A DNA stretch of 64,000 nucleotides. It comes from Candidatus Saccharimonadota bacterium (GTDB lineage Bacteria; Patescibacteriota; Saccharimonadia; Saccharimonadales; UBA4665). This document shows, piece by piece, positions 26,343-34,187 of the stretch (its first letter is position 1; each line of letters opens with the position of its first letter). The DNA lies in assembly GCA_013289705.1 (NCBI GenBank), contig JABCZM010000008.1:1-64000 (forward strand), read 5' to 3'. Under the pieces are notes generated by a model. The model ran no database searches and was not told where the DNA came from. It saw only the letters and a program-made list of their open reading frames with translations. A program made the translations under genes and the position numbers.

Positions 26343-26771
26343 TTATAAGTCGGTTGTATCTTGTGGCTGAGGGTGCAGAGCGTGCAGTTCTTGAACCATG
26401 TCTGTAAGCTCAAAATGGAGTTCTGGATCAACCTGCGATAGTGGCGGTTCTTGGACTAGACCAGCCTGTAAAGATGCCTGACCAAGTGAAAGTGCTCGAC
26501 GTTCTAGAAAAGATCGTCGTCTTGGGTCAGCTTCGCTCTCTGCGAAGCTTCCCATACCTAAAGCAGTGTAGCCAGCAAGCTCGGGAGTCAACTTAGTTAT
26601 ACCCCTCGCGTCTGGCTTTGGGATAGCATCAGCGTCAAGAAAGCCCTCACTAATAATAGCCTTGAGGACACCTGTAACAGCCCTTCGATCCCACCGGCTT
26701 ATAATAACCGTATCTTCTGTCACTTCAGGATGAAAATGGCCGAAATTAACTGCTTTGTCTGGATTAGTCAT
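26343..26771 (-). CDS. unknown 142-residue protein with a palindromic promoter
   Basis: Not recognised. Acidic C-terminus rich in Glu, Asp and His, and an N-terminal half with WDRRAVTGVLKAIISEGFLD that could be a small helical DNA-binding region, but this is weak. The ATG is 6 bases past a good -10, so the mRNA is likely leaderless, and the promoter is embedded in a long inverted repeat, which suggests autoregulation. Confidence 0.6.
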   Translation of the reverse strand: MTNPDKAVNFGHFHPEVTEDTVIISRWDRRAVTGVLKAIISEGFLDADAIPKPDARGITKLTPELAGYTALGMGSFAESEADPRRRSFLERRALSLGQASLQAGLVQEPPLSQVDPELHFELTDMVQELHALHPQPQDTTDL

Positions 26772-26806
26772 GACAATATTCTACATTATTTAGTAGAATA
26801 TGTCAA
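26771..26806. promoter_or_regulatory. promoter within a long inverted repeat
   Basis: On the minus strand TTGACA (26806-26801), 17 bases, TAGAAT (26783-26778). The same stretch is a near-perfect palindrome: TGACATATTCTAC and GTAGAATATTGTCA around an 8-base centre, 13 paired positions with one extra base. Both -35 and -10 lie within it, as expected for a repressor operator. Confidence 0.75.
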
Positions 26807-26817
26807 ATTTAGGGGGT

Positions 26818-27147
26818 TTACATCTTAATTTCAACGTCGCAGCCAGCTGGAAGGGAGAGGTTCATGAGGCTGTCGATGGTCTTTGGGGTAGGCTCGAAGA
26901 CATCAATAAGACGTTTGTGAATGCGCATTTCGAACTGTTCACGGCCTTTTTTGTAAACGTGTGGGCTTTTAACCACGGTAAAGGTGCTTTTGCGCGTTGG
27001 CAATGGGATTGGGCCGGCAAGGGTTGCACCCGTGCGTAGTGCGGTGTCAACAATCTGCTTTGCAGCTTGGTCAATGACTTTGTGATCGTAGGCTTTTAGA
27101 CGAATACGAATCTTCTGTTTGCCTGCTTCTGTTTTGGCGTCAGCCAT
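26818..27147 (-). CDS. rpsJ: 30S ribosomal protein S10
   Basis: 109 residues. [46 protein letters not shown] and the loop residues [16 protein letters not shown] are S10 (NusE), which also serves in transcription antitermination. TAGGAGA precedes the start. It is detached from rplC by two unknown genes. Confidence 0.96.
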   Translation of the reverse strand: MADAKTEAGKQKIRIRLKAYDHKVIDQAAKQIVDTALRTGATLAGPIPLPTRKSTFTVVKSPHVYKKGREQFEMRIHKRLIDVFEPTPKTIDSLMNLSLPAGCDVEIKM

Positions 27148-27270
27148 AAAAAATATCTCCTACCGACGTTATTCGGCCTGGTGCTGTAACATCATCATAT
27201 CCGTTATATCAACCTATACGACGACTTTTAGTCAGCACAATTAGTTTATAAGAGTATTTTACCTTATTTT
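27148..27270 (-). promoter_or_regulatory. rpsJ promoter region and leader
   Basis: A possible promoter is TTGATT, 16 bases, TAAAAT. Downstream the leader can close through GTGCTG (27236-27231) and CAGCAC (27186-27181), enclosing a small ACT-AAA-AGT hairpin. This looks like a candidate autoregulatory fold, but no known family was recognised. Confidence 0.45.
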
Positions 27271-27299
27271 TGCCAAAAATCAAAAGGAACCAGGTTATT

Positions 27300-27581
27300 T
27301 CACTGCGGCGCAGTAGTAGTCCCGAAATGCCTTTGCACAAAACCACGTACTAACGCTTCAGCTTGCCGATCGTTTTCAACGAGTTCGCGGATGCCATCTT
27401 CTGTCACTACGCCACCTTCAGCAAACCCAAATTCCTCTTCCTCTTTTCTAGGGGAGTCTGCAATTACAAGACCCTGGTAATTAGAATCATCGCGCACCGT
27501 AATTAGTGCCCCTGTCACTGGCGGCTTGTCTACTGTAAAGCGACGGTCGCCATGCTCTGCTGGGTGTAAAGTAATCTTCAT
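27300..27581 (-). CDS. unknown 93-residue protein
   Basis: Not recognised. Acidic, soluble, with an Arg/Asp-rich beta-like first half (RFTVDKPPVTGALITVRDD) and a helical C-terminus. It is upstream of rpsJ in the same direction. Confidence 0.5.
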   Translation of the reverse strand: MKITLHPAEHGDRRFTVDKPPVTGALITVRDDSNYQGLVIADSPRKEEEEFGFAEGGVVTEDGIRELVENDRQAEALVRGFVQRHFGTTTAPQ

Positions 27582-27629
27582 TCAGTACTTATTTTACACC
27601 AAACTACGTTGATAAGCTGGGCTATTGGC

Positions 27630-28022
27630 TCAGAACAGTTCGCGGATTTTCTTAAGCAGAGTTGGCTTGGGTTTCGGTTGGTTGTGGTATTCGGCGAATA
27701 TACTGTCAAGAAAATCATCTATTTCGTCATCTGATAGATCATCGGTCGCTTCCCCTTGCGAACCAGTGCCAGTTTCGCGATATTTTGATACGGTGCTCCC
27801 CGTATGAAAGTCATGAAGCTTGTCGTAGGCTTTTCTACTAGACGATGTCATAAGCGTACGATAAGCGGTGTTGAGTTGCTGCATTGCCGAATTTGAGCCT
27901 CCGGCGTCAGGGTGATGTAGCTTTGCTAGTCGAATGTACGCAACTCTAATTTGGCCAGGTCCGGCATTTGTAGGCACTGCCAGCAGCTCATAGTAGTCAA
28001 CAAAACGCGCGTTCTCACCCAT
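27630..28022 (-). CDS. J-domain protein
   Basis: 130 residues. The N-terminal 65 or so form a J domain (YYELLAVPTNAGPGQIRVAYIRLAKLHHPDAGG, with the essential HPD), the part that stimulates DnaK ATPase. The Gly/Phe, zinc-finger and client domains of DnaJ are missing; the rest is an acidic linker and a Lys-Pro tail. The ATG is 7 bases past a TATACT -10, so the mRNA is probably leaderless. Confidence 0.8.
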   Translation of the reverse strand: MGENARFVDYYELLAVPTNAGPGQIRVAYIRLAKLHHPDAGGSNSAMQQLNTAYRTLMTSSSRKAYDKLHDFHTGSTVSKYRETGTGSQGEATDDLSDDEIDDFLDSIFAEYHNQPKPKPTLLKKIRELF

Positions 28023-28029
28023 TACTTCA

Positions 28030-28035
28030 AGTATA
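28030..28035 (-). promoter_or_regulatory. -10 of the J-domain gene
   Basis: TATACT 7 bases before the ATG; the -35 is poor. Predicted leaderless transcript. Upstream to 28160 nothing else is seen. Confidence 0.5.
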
Positions 28036-28160
28036 CAACAGATTCAACCGACTTGAATGACAGCGCTACACTTGTACTTACGATTGGTTAAGTTCCCAAT
28101 GTAGTCCCCAACAAGCCAGTCCTTGACATTAGCGAGTAAAGACAAGCACGCCGCGGGAGC

Positions 28161-28529
28161 TTATTTATACAACAACGTACCTCGCATTAGTGACTCGGCT
28201 GTCGAGCCCATCCTAACGAGCAACCCTACATCTTGGCCTACGGTGGCGGATTGCAGTTTCTTGCGAAACTCTTCTACGCCCGCAACTTCAATTACGGCAC
28301 CGTTCGCATAAATGACATCACCTACCGACACTGCACCAGACTTAATTTTGCCGGTTACAATTGTGCCGCGGCCCTTAATGGTAAAGACATCATCGATGAT
28401 CATTTCAAAGCCGCCCGTGCTAGCCGTATTCGGTTGGCGGAGGCTTCGTACGTCTGTAGCTTCAGTAGCAACCTCTTTCGAGCCCTCAACGGAACTGTTG
28501 TCGTTGCGTTTCTTTGAAAACCAGCTCAT
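28161..28529 (-). CDS. orphan EF-Tu domain II-like protein
   Basis: 122 residues. Residues about 42-122 align with domain 2 of EF-Tu: IDDVFTIKGRGTIVTGKIKSG corresponds to [21 protein letters not shown] in the tuf product of this window, followed by the GVEEFRKKL, GQDVGLLVR and RGTLL equivalents. There is no GTPase domain and no domain 3. The first 40 residues are a charged Ser/Glu linker. Function is unknown; a free OB-like domain could bind tRNA acceptor ends or mimic EF-Tu contacts. Located two genes downstream of tuf. Confidence 0.8.
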   Translation of the reverse strand: MSWFSKKRNDNSSVEGSKEVATEATDVRSLRQPNTASTGGFEMIIDDVFTIKGRGTIVTGKIKSGAVSVGDVIYANGAVIEVAGVEEFRKKLQSATVGQDVGLLVRMGSTAESLMRGTLLYK

Positions 28530-28532
28530 GGA

Positions 28533-28772
28533 CTAGTACTCAAGTGTCACGCCGGTTTTTTGGGCGACTTGTTGGATCCAGCGCTCTAGGCGATCGACTT
28601 TGTGGGCTAATAAGAGAAGTTCCTGGTGATAATCTTTGAGATTGCCGGCTAGTTCACCAACTGAAAGCTTGGTTTCACGGATCTCATTATCGACTTTGTC
28701 AAAACGTGTCTCAACGTCTTTTCTAAACTCCTGGAGGTATTTGAATAGCTTTGTGAATTCGTCCTGACTCAT
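28533..28772 (-). CDS. small coiled-coil protein
   Basis: 79 residues, almost entirely helical with heptad-like pattern (FRKDVETRFDKVDNEIRETKLSVGELAGNLKDYHQELLLLAHKVDRLERWI). No catalytic motif. An extended -10 (TGCTAGAAT, TAGAAT at 28787-28782) is 9 bases before the ATG with no Shine-Dalgarno. The EF-Tu domain gene follows by 3 bases, so the two may form a pair. Confidence 0.65.
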   Translation of the reverse strand: MSQDEFTKLFKYLQEFRKDVETRFDKVDNEIRETKLSVGELAGNLKDYHQELLLLAHKVDRLERWIQQVAQKTGVTLEY

Positions 28773-28845
28773 AGTCCTATTATTCTAGCACATTACCAAA
28801 AAACTGTTGTTGGACGCAATCAGCACCGTTTCAACATGCCAAACT

Positions 28846-28873
28846 AAAAGACCCCCTCGAAAGGGGGTCTTTT
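28846..28873 (-). terminator. tuf terminator (bidirectional)
   Basis: Arms AAAAGACCCCC and GGGGGTCTTTT with a 6-base loop give a strong hairpin with A/T flanks on both sides, so it can stop transcription in both directions. It closes the tuf transcript. Confidence 0.9.
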
Positions 28874-28892
28874 GAGTCACGTAGGTTGTAAC

Positions 28893-30080
28893 CTATTTGT
28901 CGATTTTGGTTACAACACCGGCACCAACGGTACGGCCACCTTCGCGGATAGCGAAGCGTAGACCTTGTTCCATGGCGATTGGCTGTAGTAACTTAACCTT
29001 GAACGTGATGGTATCACCAGGCATGACCATTTCTTTATCAGCTGGAAGTTCAACTTCACCAGTTACGTCCGTAGTACGGAAGTAGAACTGAGGCTTGTAG
29101 CCCTTGAAGAAAGGAGTGTGGCGACCACCTTCTTCTTTGGTGAGGATATAAACTTCGGCATCAAAGTCGGTGTGTGGTGTCACGGTACCTGGCTTAGCCA
29201 AGACCTGACCACGCTCGATGTCGTCGCGCTCAATACCACGGAGCAGGATACCGACGTTGTCGCCAGCCTGACCTTGGTCGAGGTTCTTTTTGAACATTTC
29301 AACACCGGTCACAACAGTCTTACGAGTGTCGCGGATACCGACGATTTCAACTTCTTCGTTGATCTTAACAATACCTTGCTCAATACGGCCAGTAGCAACG
29401 GTACCACGACCCTTGATTGAGAAAACATCTTCGATAGGCATCAGGAATGGCTTATCGAGTTCGCGCTTAGGCTCTGGAACGTATGAATCAAGCGCAGCAA
29501 CCAATTCCATGATTGCATCTTCACTTGCGGCGTCGCCAGCGAGTGCCTTGGTAGCAGAACCCTTAATGATAGGTGCATCGCGGTCAAAACCGTTCTTTTC
29601 GAGTAACTCGCGGATTTCTTCTTCGACGAGTTCAACAAGGTCAGCATCTGCAAGGTCCATCTTGTTCAAGAAGACCAAGATGCTTGGAACGCCCACTTGC
29701 TTGGCAAGAAGTACGTGTTCGCGAGTCTGAGGCAATGGACCATCGTTGGCACCAACGACGAGAATTGCGCCATCGATCTGTGCAGCACCGGTAATCATGT
29801 TCTTAACGTAGTCGGCGTGACCAGGCATGTCGACGTGGGCGTAGTGGCGCTTTTCTGATTCGTATTCCTGGTGAGAGGTTGCGATGGTTATACCGCGAGC
29901 TTTTTCTTCAGGAGCGTTGTCAATTTCGTCGTAGTTCTTTGGAACGTTGACTTTGCTTGGAAGGCGCTTTGCAAGCACGTGAGTGATTGCTGCGGTTAGC
30001 GTTGTCTTACCGTGGTCGACGTGACCCATAGTACCAACGTTGACGTGAGGCTTAGTACGGTCAAAATTATCTGCTGCCAT
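28893..30080 (-). CDS. tuf: elongation factor Tu
   Basis: 395 residues. G1 [11 protein letters not shown]3 [12 protein letters not shown] and G4 NKMD are intact, followed by domains 2 and 3. It brings aminoacyl-tRNA to the ribosome. AAGGAG precedes the start. It has its own promoter and terminator, so it is transcribed separately from fusA. Confidence 0.97.
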   Translation of the reverse strand: MAADNFDRTKPHVNVGTMGHVDHGKTTLTAAITHVLAKRLPSKVNVPKNYDEIDNAPEEKARGITIATSHQEYESEKRHYAHVDMPGHADYVKNMITGAAQIDGAILVVGANDGPLPQTREHVLLAKQVGVPSILVFLNKMDLADADLVELVEEEIRELLEKNGFDRDAPIIKGSATKALAGDAASEDAIMELVAALDSYVPEPKRELDKPFLMPIEDVFSIKGRGTVATGRIEQGIVKINEEVEIVGIRDTRKTVVTGVEMFKKNLDQGQAGDNVGILLRGIERDDIERGQVLAKPGTVTPHTDFDAEVYILTKEEGGRHTPFFKGYKPQFYFRTTDVTGEVELPADKEMVMPGDTITFKVKLLQPIAMEQGLRFAIREGGRTVGAGVVTKIDK

Positions 30081-30132
30081 TAAAATGACTCCTTGTTATT
30101 AGCTTATATTGCTGTTTAGTAGCATGAGAATA

Positions 30133-30188
30133 CTAGAACTCACACGAGTTACTAGAGATAGTATAGAAAATCCTACCTGCTTTGTAAA
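30133..30188 (-). promoter_or_regulatory. tuf promoter with inverted repeat at the start site
   Basis: TTTACA (30188-30183), 17 bases, TATACT (30165-30160). Around the expected start site there is an inverted repeat CTAG(T)AACTC-GTGT-GAGTTCTAG (30155-30133), which could be a 5' hairpin stabilising the mRNA or a regulator site. It lacks the 4-base spacing of TrpR operators. Confidence 0.75.
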
Positions 30189-30194
30189 GAGTAA

Positions 30195-30464
30195 TTATCG
30201 AGCCAAGAAGCCCTGAGCGTTCGTAATTTGGATCGTTGGATTCGTACGCTGATCTGGTGCAGGTATCGGGCTGCCTATAGCACGCAAACCCCTGACAGCT
30301 TCCATGGCTTCGGCAGCTTCCCAGTAATTAACGGCAGCTGCTCTGTCTCCCGATTCCCTTGCAGCATGCAAGCCCTGGATACAGATTTCCAGTGACTTAT
30401 CTAGCACGCCTGGTTCAAGGTCTCCATAATCAGCTAAGAACGGTGATTCTGTATGTTCTACCAT
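30195..30464 (-). CDS. unknown 89-residue protein
   Basis: Not recognised. Acidic, helical, with AVNYWEAAEAMEAVRGL in the middle. A similar Tyr-Trp/Ala pattern occurs in the broken small ORF just upstream, so the two may be related copies. Confidence 0.5.
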   Translation of the reverse strand: MVEHTESPFLADYGDLEPGVLDKSLEICIQGLHAARESGDRAAAVNYWEAAEAMEAVRGLRAIGSPIPAPDQRTNPTIQITNAQGFLAR

Positions 30465-30499
30465 GTTTGTCTTGGTCTATGCCTTTACCCGTTGTACCA

Positions 30500-30709
30500 C
30501 TAGTCTGCTAGTTCCGCAAGATTCTGTTCGGCAAGCAAGGCCTGATTGGCGGCTAGATCTTCTCTACGAAGTCACTGCGCCATTGCCCAATATTTTCCCG
30601 CCTCTTCACGCAAGCTATCAGCCCCAGCCTCTAAATGTCCTGCCATAGTTATCGCATGTTTGACTTGGCCATCAACAACTGCTTCGGGGCTTAGATCTCG
30701 TTCCATCAT
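30500..30709 (-). pseudogene. small ORF with an in-frame TGA
   Basis: A 69-residue reading frame starts at 30709, 4 bases after fusA, and runs to a TAG at 30500, but codon 46 is TGA (30574-30572). Sequence on both sides looks coding: the first part is acidic and helical (SPEAVVDGQVKHA, then EEAGKYWAMAQ) and after the TGA an amphipathic Leu/Ala/Glu helix continues (REDLAANQALLAEQNLAELAD). TGA is a true stop elsewhere in the window. A recent nonsense mutation, a sequence error or natural readthrough are all possible. Confidence 0.5.
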
Positions 30710-30712
30710 CTG

Positions 30713-32800
30713 TTACTTCGCATTCTTGGCGATAATGGCCTCAGCGACGTTGTTTGGTACATCGGCGTAGTGATCGAGCTCCATGCTGGAGCTGGCGCGA
30801 CCTTGGGTCGAGCTACGGAGGTTAGTGGTGTAGCCAAACATTTCACCAAGCGGTACGAAAGACGTAATTTCCTTGATACCAACCGTCAGATCTTCCATCG
30901 ATTCGATACGGCCACGCTTGCTGTTCAAGTCGCCAATAACGTCACCCATGAATTCTTCAGGAGTAACAACAACAACTTTCATGACTGGCTCTAGCAGTAC
31001 TGGGCCAGCTTTTTTCACACCTTCTTGGATCGCCATAGAACCGGCGATTTTAAAGGCCATTTCGTTGGAGTCAACTTCGTGGTAGCTTCCATCGTAGAGT
31101 TCGGCCTTAACATCAACCACTGGGTACCCAGCGATAACACCGTTGGCAAGAGCTTCTTTAATACCCTGTTCAACTGGCTTGATGTATTCGCCAGGAACAA
31201 CACCACCCTTGATAGAGTTAATGAATTCGAACCCAGCACCTTGCTCATTCTGAGATACGCGGAGCCAAACATCACCGTACTGACCACGACCACCAGATTG
31301 ACGGATGAACTTGCCTTGGACCTCAACACCGCTCTTACGGATCGATTCGCGGTAGGCAACCTGTGGCTGACCGATGTTTGCTTCAACCGTAAACTCGCGC
31401 TTCATGCGGTCGACAATGATTTCTAGGTGGAGCTCACCCATACCGCTAATGATGGTCTGGCCCGTTTCATCATCGGTGCGGACACGGAAAGTTGGGTCTT
31501 CTTCGGCCAGGCGTTGCAGGGCGATAGACATCTTTTCTTGGTCGGCTTTGGTCTTTGGTTCAATGGCAATCGACACTGGAGGGTCTGGGAAGGTAATGTT
31601 TTCCAGGACAATGGGGTTAGCGGGGTCACAGAGTGTGTTACCGGTTGTGGTGCCTTTGAGGCCAACGATGGCAGCAATGTCGCCAGAACCGACTTCTGTG
31701 ACATCGGTACGCTTATCAGCTTGCAAACGAACAATACGACCAACACGCTCTTTTTCGCCCGTAGAGCTGTTAAGAATGTATGAGCCAGCGGTGATCTTAC
31801 CAGAGTAGACACGGAAGTAGGCTAGCTTGCCTACAAACGGGTCAGTGGTAATCTTGAAAGCTAGCGCAGAAAATGGCTCGGTTTCGTCGTGCTTGCGCTC
31901 GATTTCGTCGCCGGTCTTTGGGTGAGTACCCCATGTGTTGGAGCGATCGTTTGGTGCTGGCAAGTAGTCGTTAACAAGGTCTAGAACTTTTTCGACCATC
32001 ACGCCACGACCATCACCACCAGTAACCACAAAGAACTTACCGGTGAGTGTTGCGACACGAATAGCGTGCTTAATTTCGGCTTCAGTCAGACCTTCTTCAC
32101 CAACTTCGAAATATTTTTCGAGGGTTGCTTCATCTTCGGCAACAGCGTTTTCGATCAGCAAAGAACGGTATTTTTTAACCTGATCCATCATGTCGGCTGG
32201 GATTTCACCTTCGACCATTTCGTGATCAGTAAATTCCTTGTAGGTGTAGGCCTTTAGGGCAACCAGGTCAACGATACCGTTGATGCTCTGCTCAAAGCCG
32301 ATTGGCAAGTGGATTGGAAAAGCGCGCTTAGAAAGACGTGCGTGGATGGTATCGAGCGATTTGTAGAAGTCACCACCAGTTTGGTTGATTTTGTTAATAA
32401 AGCACATACGAGGCGTGCCATACTTATCGGCCTGGCGCCAAACGGTTTCAGACTGAGATTCAACACCCATCTTACCGTCGAAGACCACAACAGCACCATC
32501 AAGCACACGCAGTGAGCGCTCAACTTCTGCCGTGAAGTCGATGTGACCCGGGGTGTCAATAATGTTGATCTGGTGACCTTTCCAGAAACAAGTGACAGAG
32601 GCAGCGACAATCGTAATACCACGTTCGCGCTCCTGAGCCATCCAGTCGGTCGTCGTTTCACCGTCGTGCACCGCACCAATCTTGTGGTTTAGGCCGGTTC
32701 GGTACAGAATACCTTCGGTGGTAGTGGTCTTACCGGCATCAATATGCGCGATAATACCGAGGTTACGAATCTTGTCCATTGGTGTTTTCTTGTCTGCCAT
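30713..32800 (-). CDS. fusA: elongation factor G
   Basis: 695 residues. G1 AHIDAGKTTTTE, G3 DTPGHIDF and G4 NKINQ lie in the GTPase domain; domains II-V follow, with the tip region GGVVPGEYIKPVEQGI and the C-terminal VPLGEMFGYTTNLRSSTQGR. It drives translocation and, with RRF, ribosome recycling. Part of the rpsL-rpsG-fusA (str) operon. Confidence 0.97.
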   Translation of the reverse strand: MADKKTPMDKIRNLGIIAHIDAGKTTTTEGILYRTGLNHKIGAVHDGETTTDWMAQERERGITIVAASVTCFWKGHQINIIDTPGHIDFTAEVERSLRVLDGAVVVFDGKMGVESQSETVWRQADKYGTPRMCFINKINQTGGDFYKSLDTIHARLSKRAFPIHLPIGFEQSINGIVDLVALKAYTYKEFTDHEMVEGEIPADMMDQVKKYRSLLIENAVAEDEATLEKYFEVGEEGLTEAEIKHAIRVATLTGKFFVVTGGDGRGVMVEKVLDLVNDYLPAPNDRSNTWGTHPKTGDEIERKHDETEPFSALAFKITTDPFVGKLAYFRVYSGKITAGSYILNSSTGEKERVGRIVRLQADKRTDVTEVGSGDIAAIVGLKGTTTGNTLCDPANPIVLENITFPDPPVSIAIEPKTKADQEKMSIALQRLAEEDPTFRVRTDDETGQTIISGMGELHLEIIVDRMKREFTVEANIGQPQVAYRESIRKSGVEVQGKFIRQSGGRGQYGDVWLRVSQNEQGAGFEFINSIKGGVVPGEYIKPVEQGIKEALANGVIAGYPVVDVKAELYDGSYHEVDSNEMAFKIAGSMAIQEGVKKAGPVLLEPVMKVVVVTPEEFMGDVIGDLNSKRGRIESMEDLTVGIKEITSFVPLGEMFGYTTNLRSSTQGRASSSMELDHYADVPNNVAEAIIAKNAK

Positions 32801-32823
32801 TGTCTAACTTTTCCTCTCGGTTA

Positions 32824-33195
32824 TTACAAATGTTCTCTTAAAAGTGTCGCTAGTTTGCCATACAGACGCTCAATCTCTTCTACGCTTCGATGTCCGCCGA
32901 GGTTTAGTTCAACTCTTGCATGTTTTGATTTGTCGGGAGGATATTCAACCTCTACGCTTGATTTTTCTGGATCGGTACGTGCCATGGGGCCGCTGACTTT
33001 AATAGTGGTTTGTGGTAGTAGGTCTTTGCCGAACCCAAAGTCTTGATGTCCATGACTAAAAGTTGCCTCGTATCTGTTATATCTATCATCTGGGAATACA
33101 ACCTCAGTGCCAACAACTGCCCCTTCATCCACGTTATCAATTCTAGTTTCTATTGTAAACGGGAAGTCTTCTGGACCAGATGCCATGTCTGTCAT
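32824..33195 (-). CDS. unknown 123-residue protein in the str operon
   Basis: Not recognised. A beta-rich, acidic protein with no membrane span, placed 2 bases after rpsG and 23 bases before fusA. The tight spacing suggests co-translation with the ribosomal genes; the function is open. Confidence 0.55.
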   Translation of the reverse strand: MTDMASGPEDFPFTIETRIDNVDEGAVVGTEVVFPDDRYNRYEATFSHGHQDFGFGKDLLPQTTIKVSGPMARTDPEKSSVEVEYPPDKSKHARVELNLGGHRSVEEIERLYGKLATLLREHL

Positions 33196-33197
33196 GA

Positions 33198-33677
33198 TTA
33201 GGTCCGAGCGAAGTGAGCGAAGGCGCGGTTGGCTTCTGCCATCTTGTGCACGTCTTCACGTTTTTTGACTGCGGCACCTTGTCCATTGTAGGCGTCCATA
33301 AATTCAGCTGCAAGGCGATCGGCCATACTCATACCCTTGCGAGAACGAGCGGCAGCTACGAACCACATAAGCGTAAGGTGGCTTTGGCGCTGGCCTTTTA
33401 CTTCAAAAGGGATCTGGTAGTTGGCGCCACCGACACGACGAGAACGAGTCTCGACCTGTGGCTGGACGTTCTTCCAGGCTTGCTCAAATACTTCGAGCGG
33501 GTTTTCTACTTTGAGCTTGCTAGCGGCTTTTTCAAGACCAGTGTATACAAGCTTTTCTGCCAATTGCTTCTTGCCGTTCAACATAACACGGTTAATAAGA
33601 CGCTGAATTGGGACGCTGCCGTACAAACGGTCAGCTGGAATATCACGAACTAATGAGGCGGTCTTTTTACGTGGCAT
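33198..33677 (-). CDS. rpsG: 30S ribosomal protein S7
   Basis: 159 residues. VPIQRLINRVMLNGKKQLAEKLVY, VGGANYQIPFEVKGQRQSHLTLMW and REDVHKMAEANRAFAHF are S7, the primary organiser of the 30S head. One-base overlap with rpsL. Confidence 0.96.
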   Translation of the reverse strand: MPRKKTASLVRDIPADRLYGSVPIQRLINRVMLNGKKQLAEKLVYTGLEKAASKLKVENPLEVFEQAWKNVQPQVETRSRRVGGANYQIPFEVKGQRQSHLTLMWFVAAARSRKGMSMADRLAAEFMDAYNGQGAAVKKREDVHKMAEANRAFAHFART

Positions 33678-34090
33678 TATTTGCTCTCTTTCTTGGCACC
33701 GTATTTCGAACGGCCCTGCTTGCGGTTAGCGACACCTTGAAGGTCAAGTGTGCCACGGACAATGTGATAACGCACACCAGGAAGGTCCTTGACGCGTCCA
33801 CCACGAATCAGTACAACGGCGTGTTCTTGTAAGTTGTGACCTTCGCCACCGATGTAAGCCCAGACTTCGTAACCATTGGAAAGGCGTACACGTGCAACCT
33901 TACGCAAAGCTGAGTTTGGCTTCTTTGGAGTCTTGGTTGTAACCTTGACACAGACACCACGCTTTAGTGGTCCTGGCTTTTCATAGTTTTTGGTCTTGAG
34001 GTTGTTTGTCACGCGCTGCAAAGCTGGTGACTTACTCTTATCGTTCGCACGCACGCGTGGCTTACGAATAAGCTGGTTAATTGTTGGCAT
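33677..34090 (-). CDS. rpsL: 30S ribosomal protein S12
   Basis: 137 residues. [27 protein letters not shown] and [17 protein letters not shown] contain the decoding loops; the Lys of KKPNS, changed in streptomycin resistance, is wild type. AAGGAG lies upstream. Confidence 0.97.
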   Translation of the reverse strand: MPTINQLIRKPRVRANDKSKSPALQRVTNNLKTKNYEKPGPLKRGVCVKVTTKTPKKPNSALRKVARVRLSNGYEVWAYIGGEGHNLQEHAVVLIRGGRVKDLPGVRYHIVRGTLDLQGVANRKQGRSKYGAKKESK

Positions 34091-34187
34091 TTATGCTCCT
34101 TGTATCTGTAATCTACTGCTGCGGGAAGCAAATGCCGGCTTCCTGGCTCAGACTACTTAGTTTTACGATATTACTACTTTAACAGGT
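34091..34187 (-). promoter_or_regulatory. rpoC-rpsL intergenic leader
   Basis: Contains a perfect 6-bp hairpin (GGAAGC...GCTTCC, 8-base loop) in the leader before rpsL and no convincing T-tract. No strong promoter was found, so read-through from rpoBC is likely. Confidence 0.4.

Noticed and set aside
30572-30574. UGA-to-Gly recoding (genetic code 25)
   Set aside because: Several intact genes (aroK and the HAD phosphatase, for example) end at TGA, and no other gene contains in-frame TGA.
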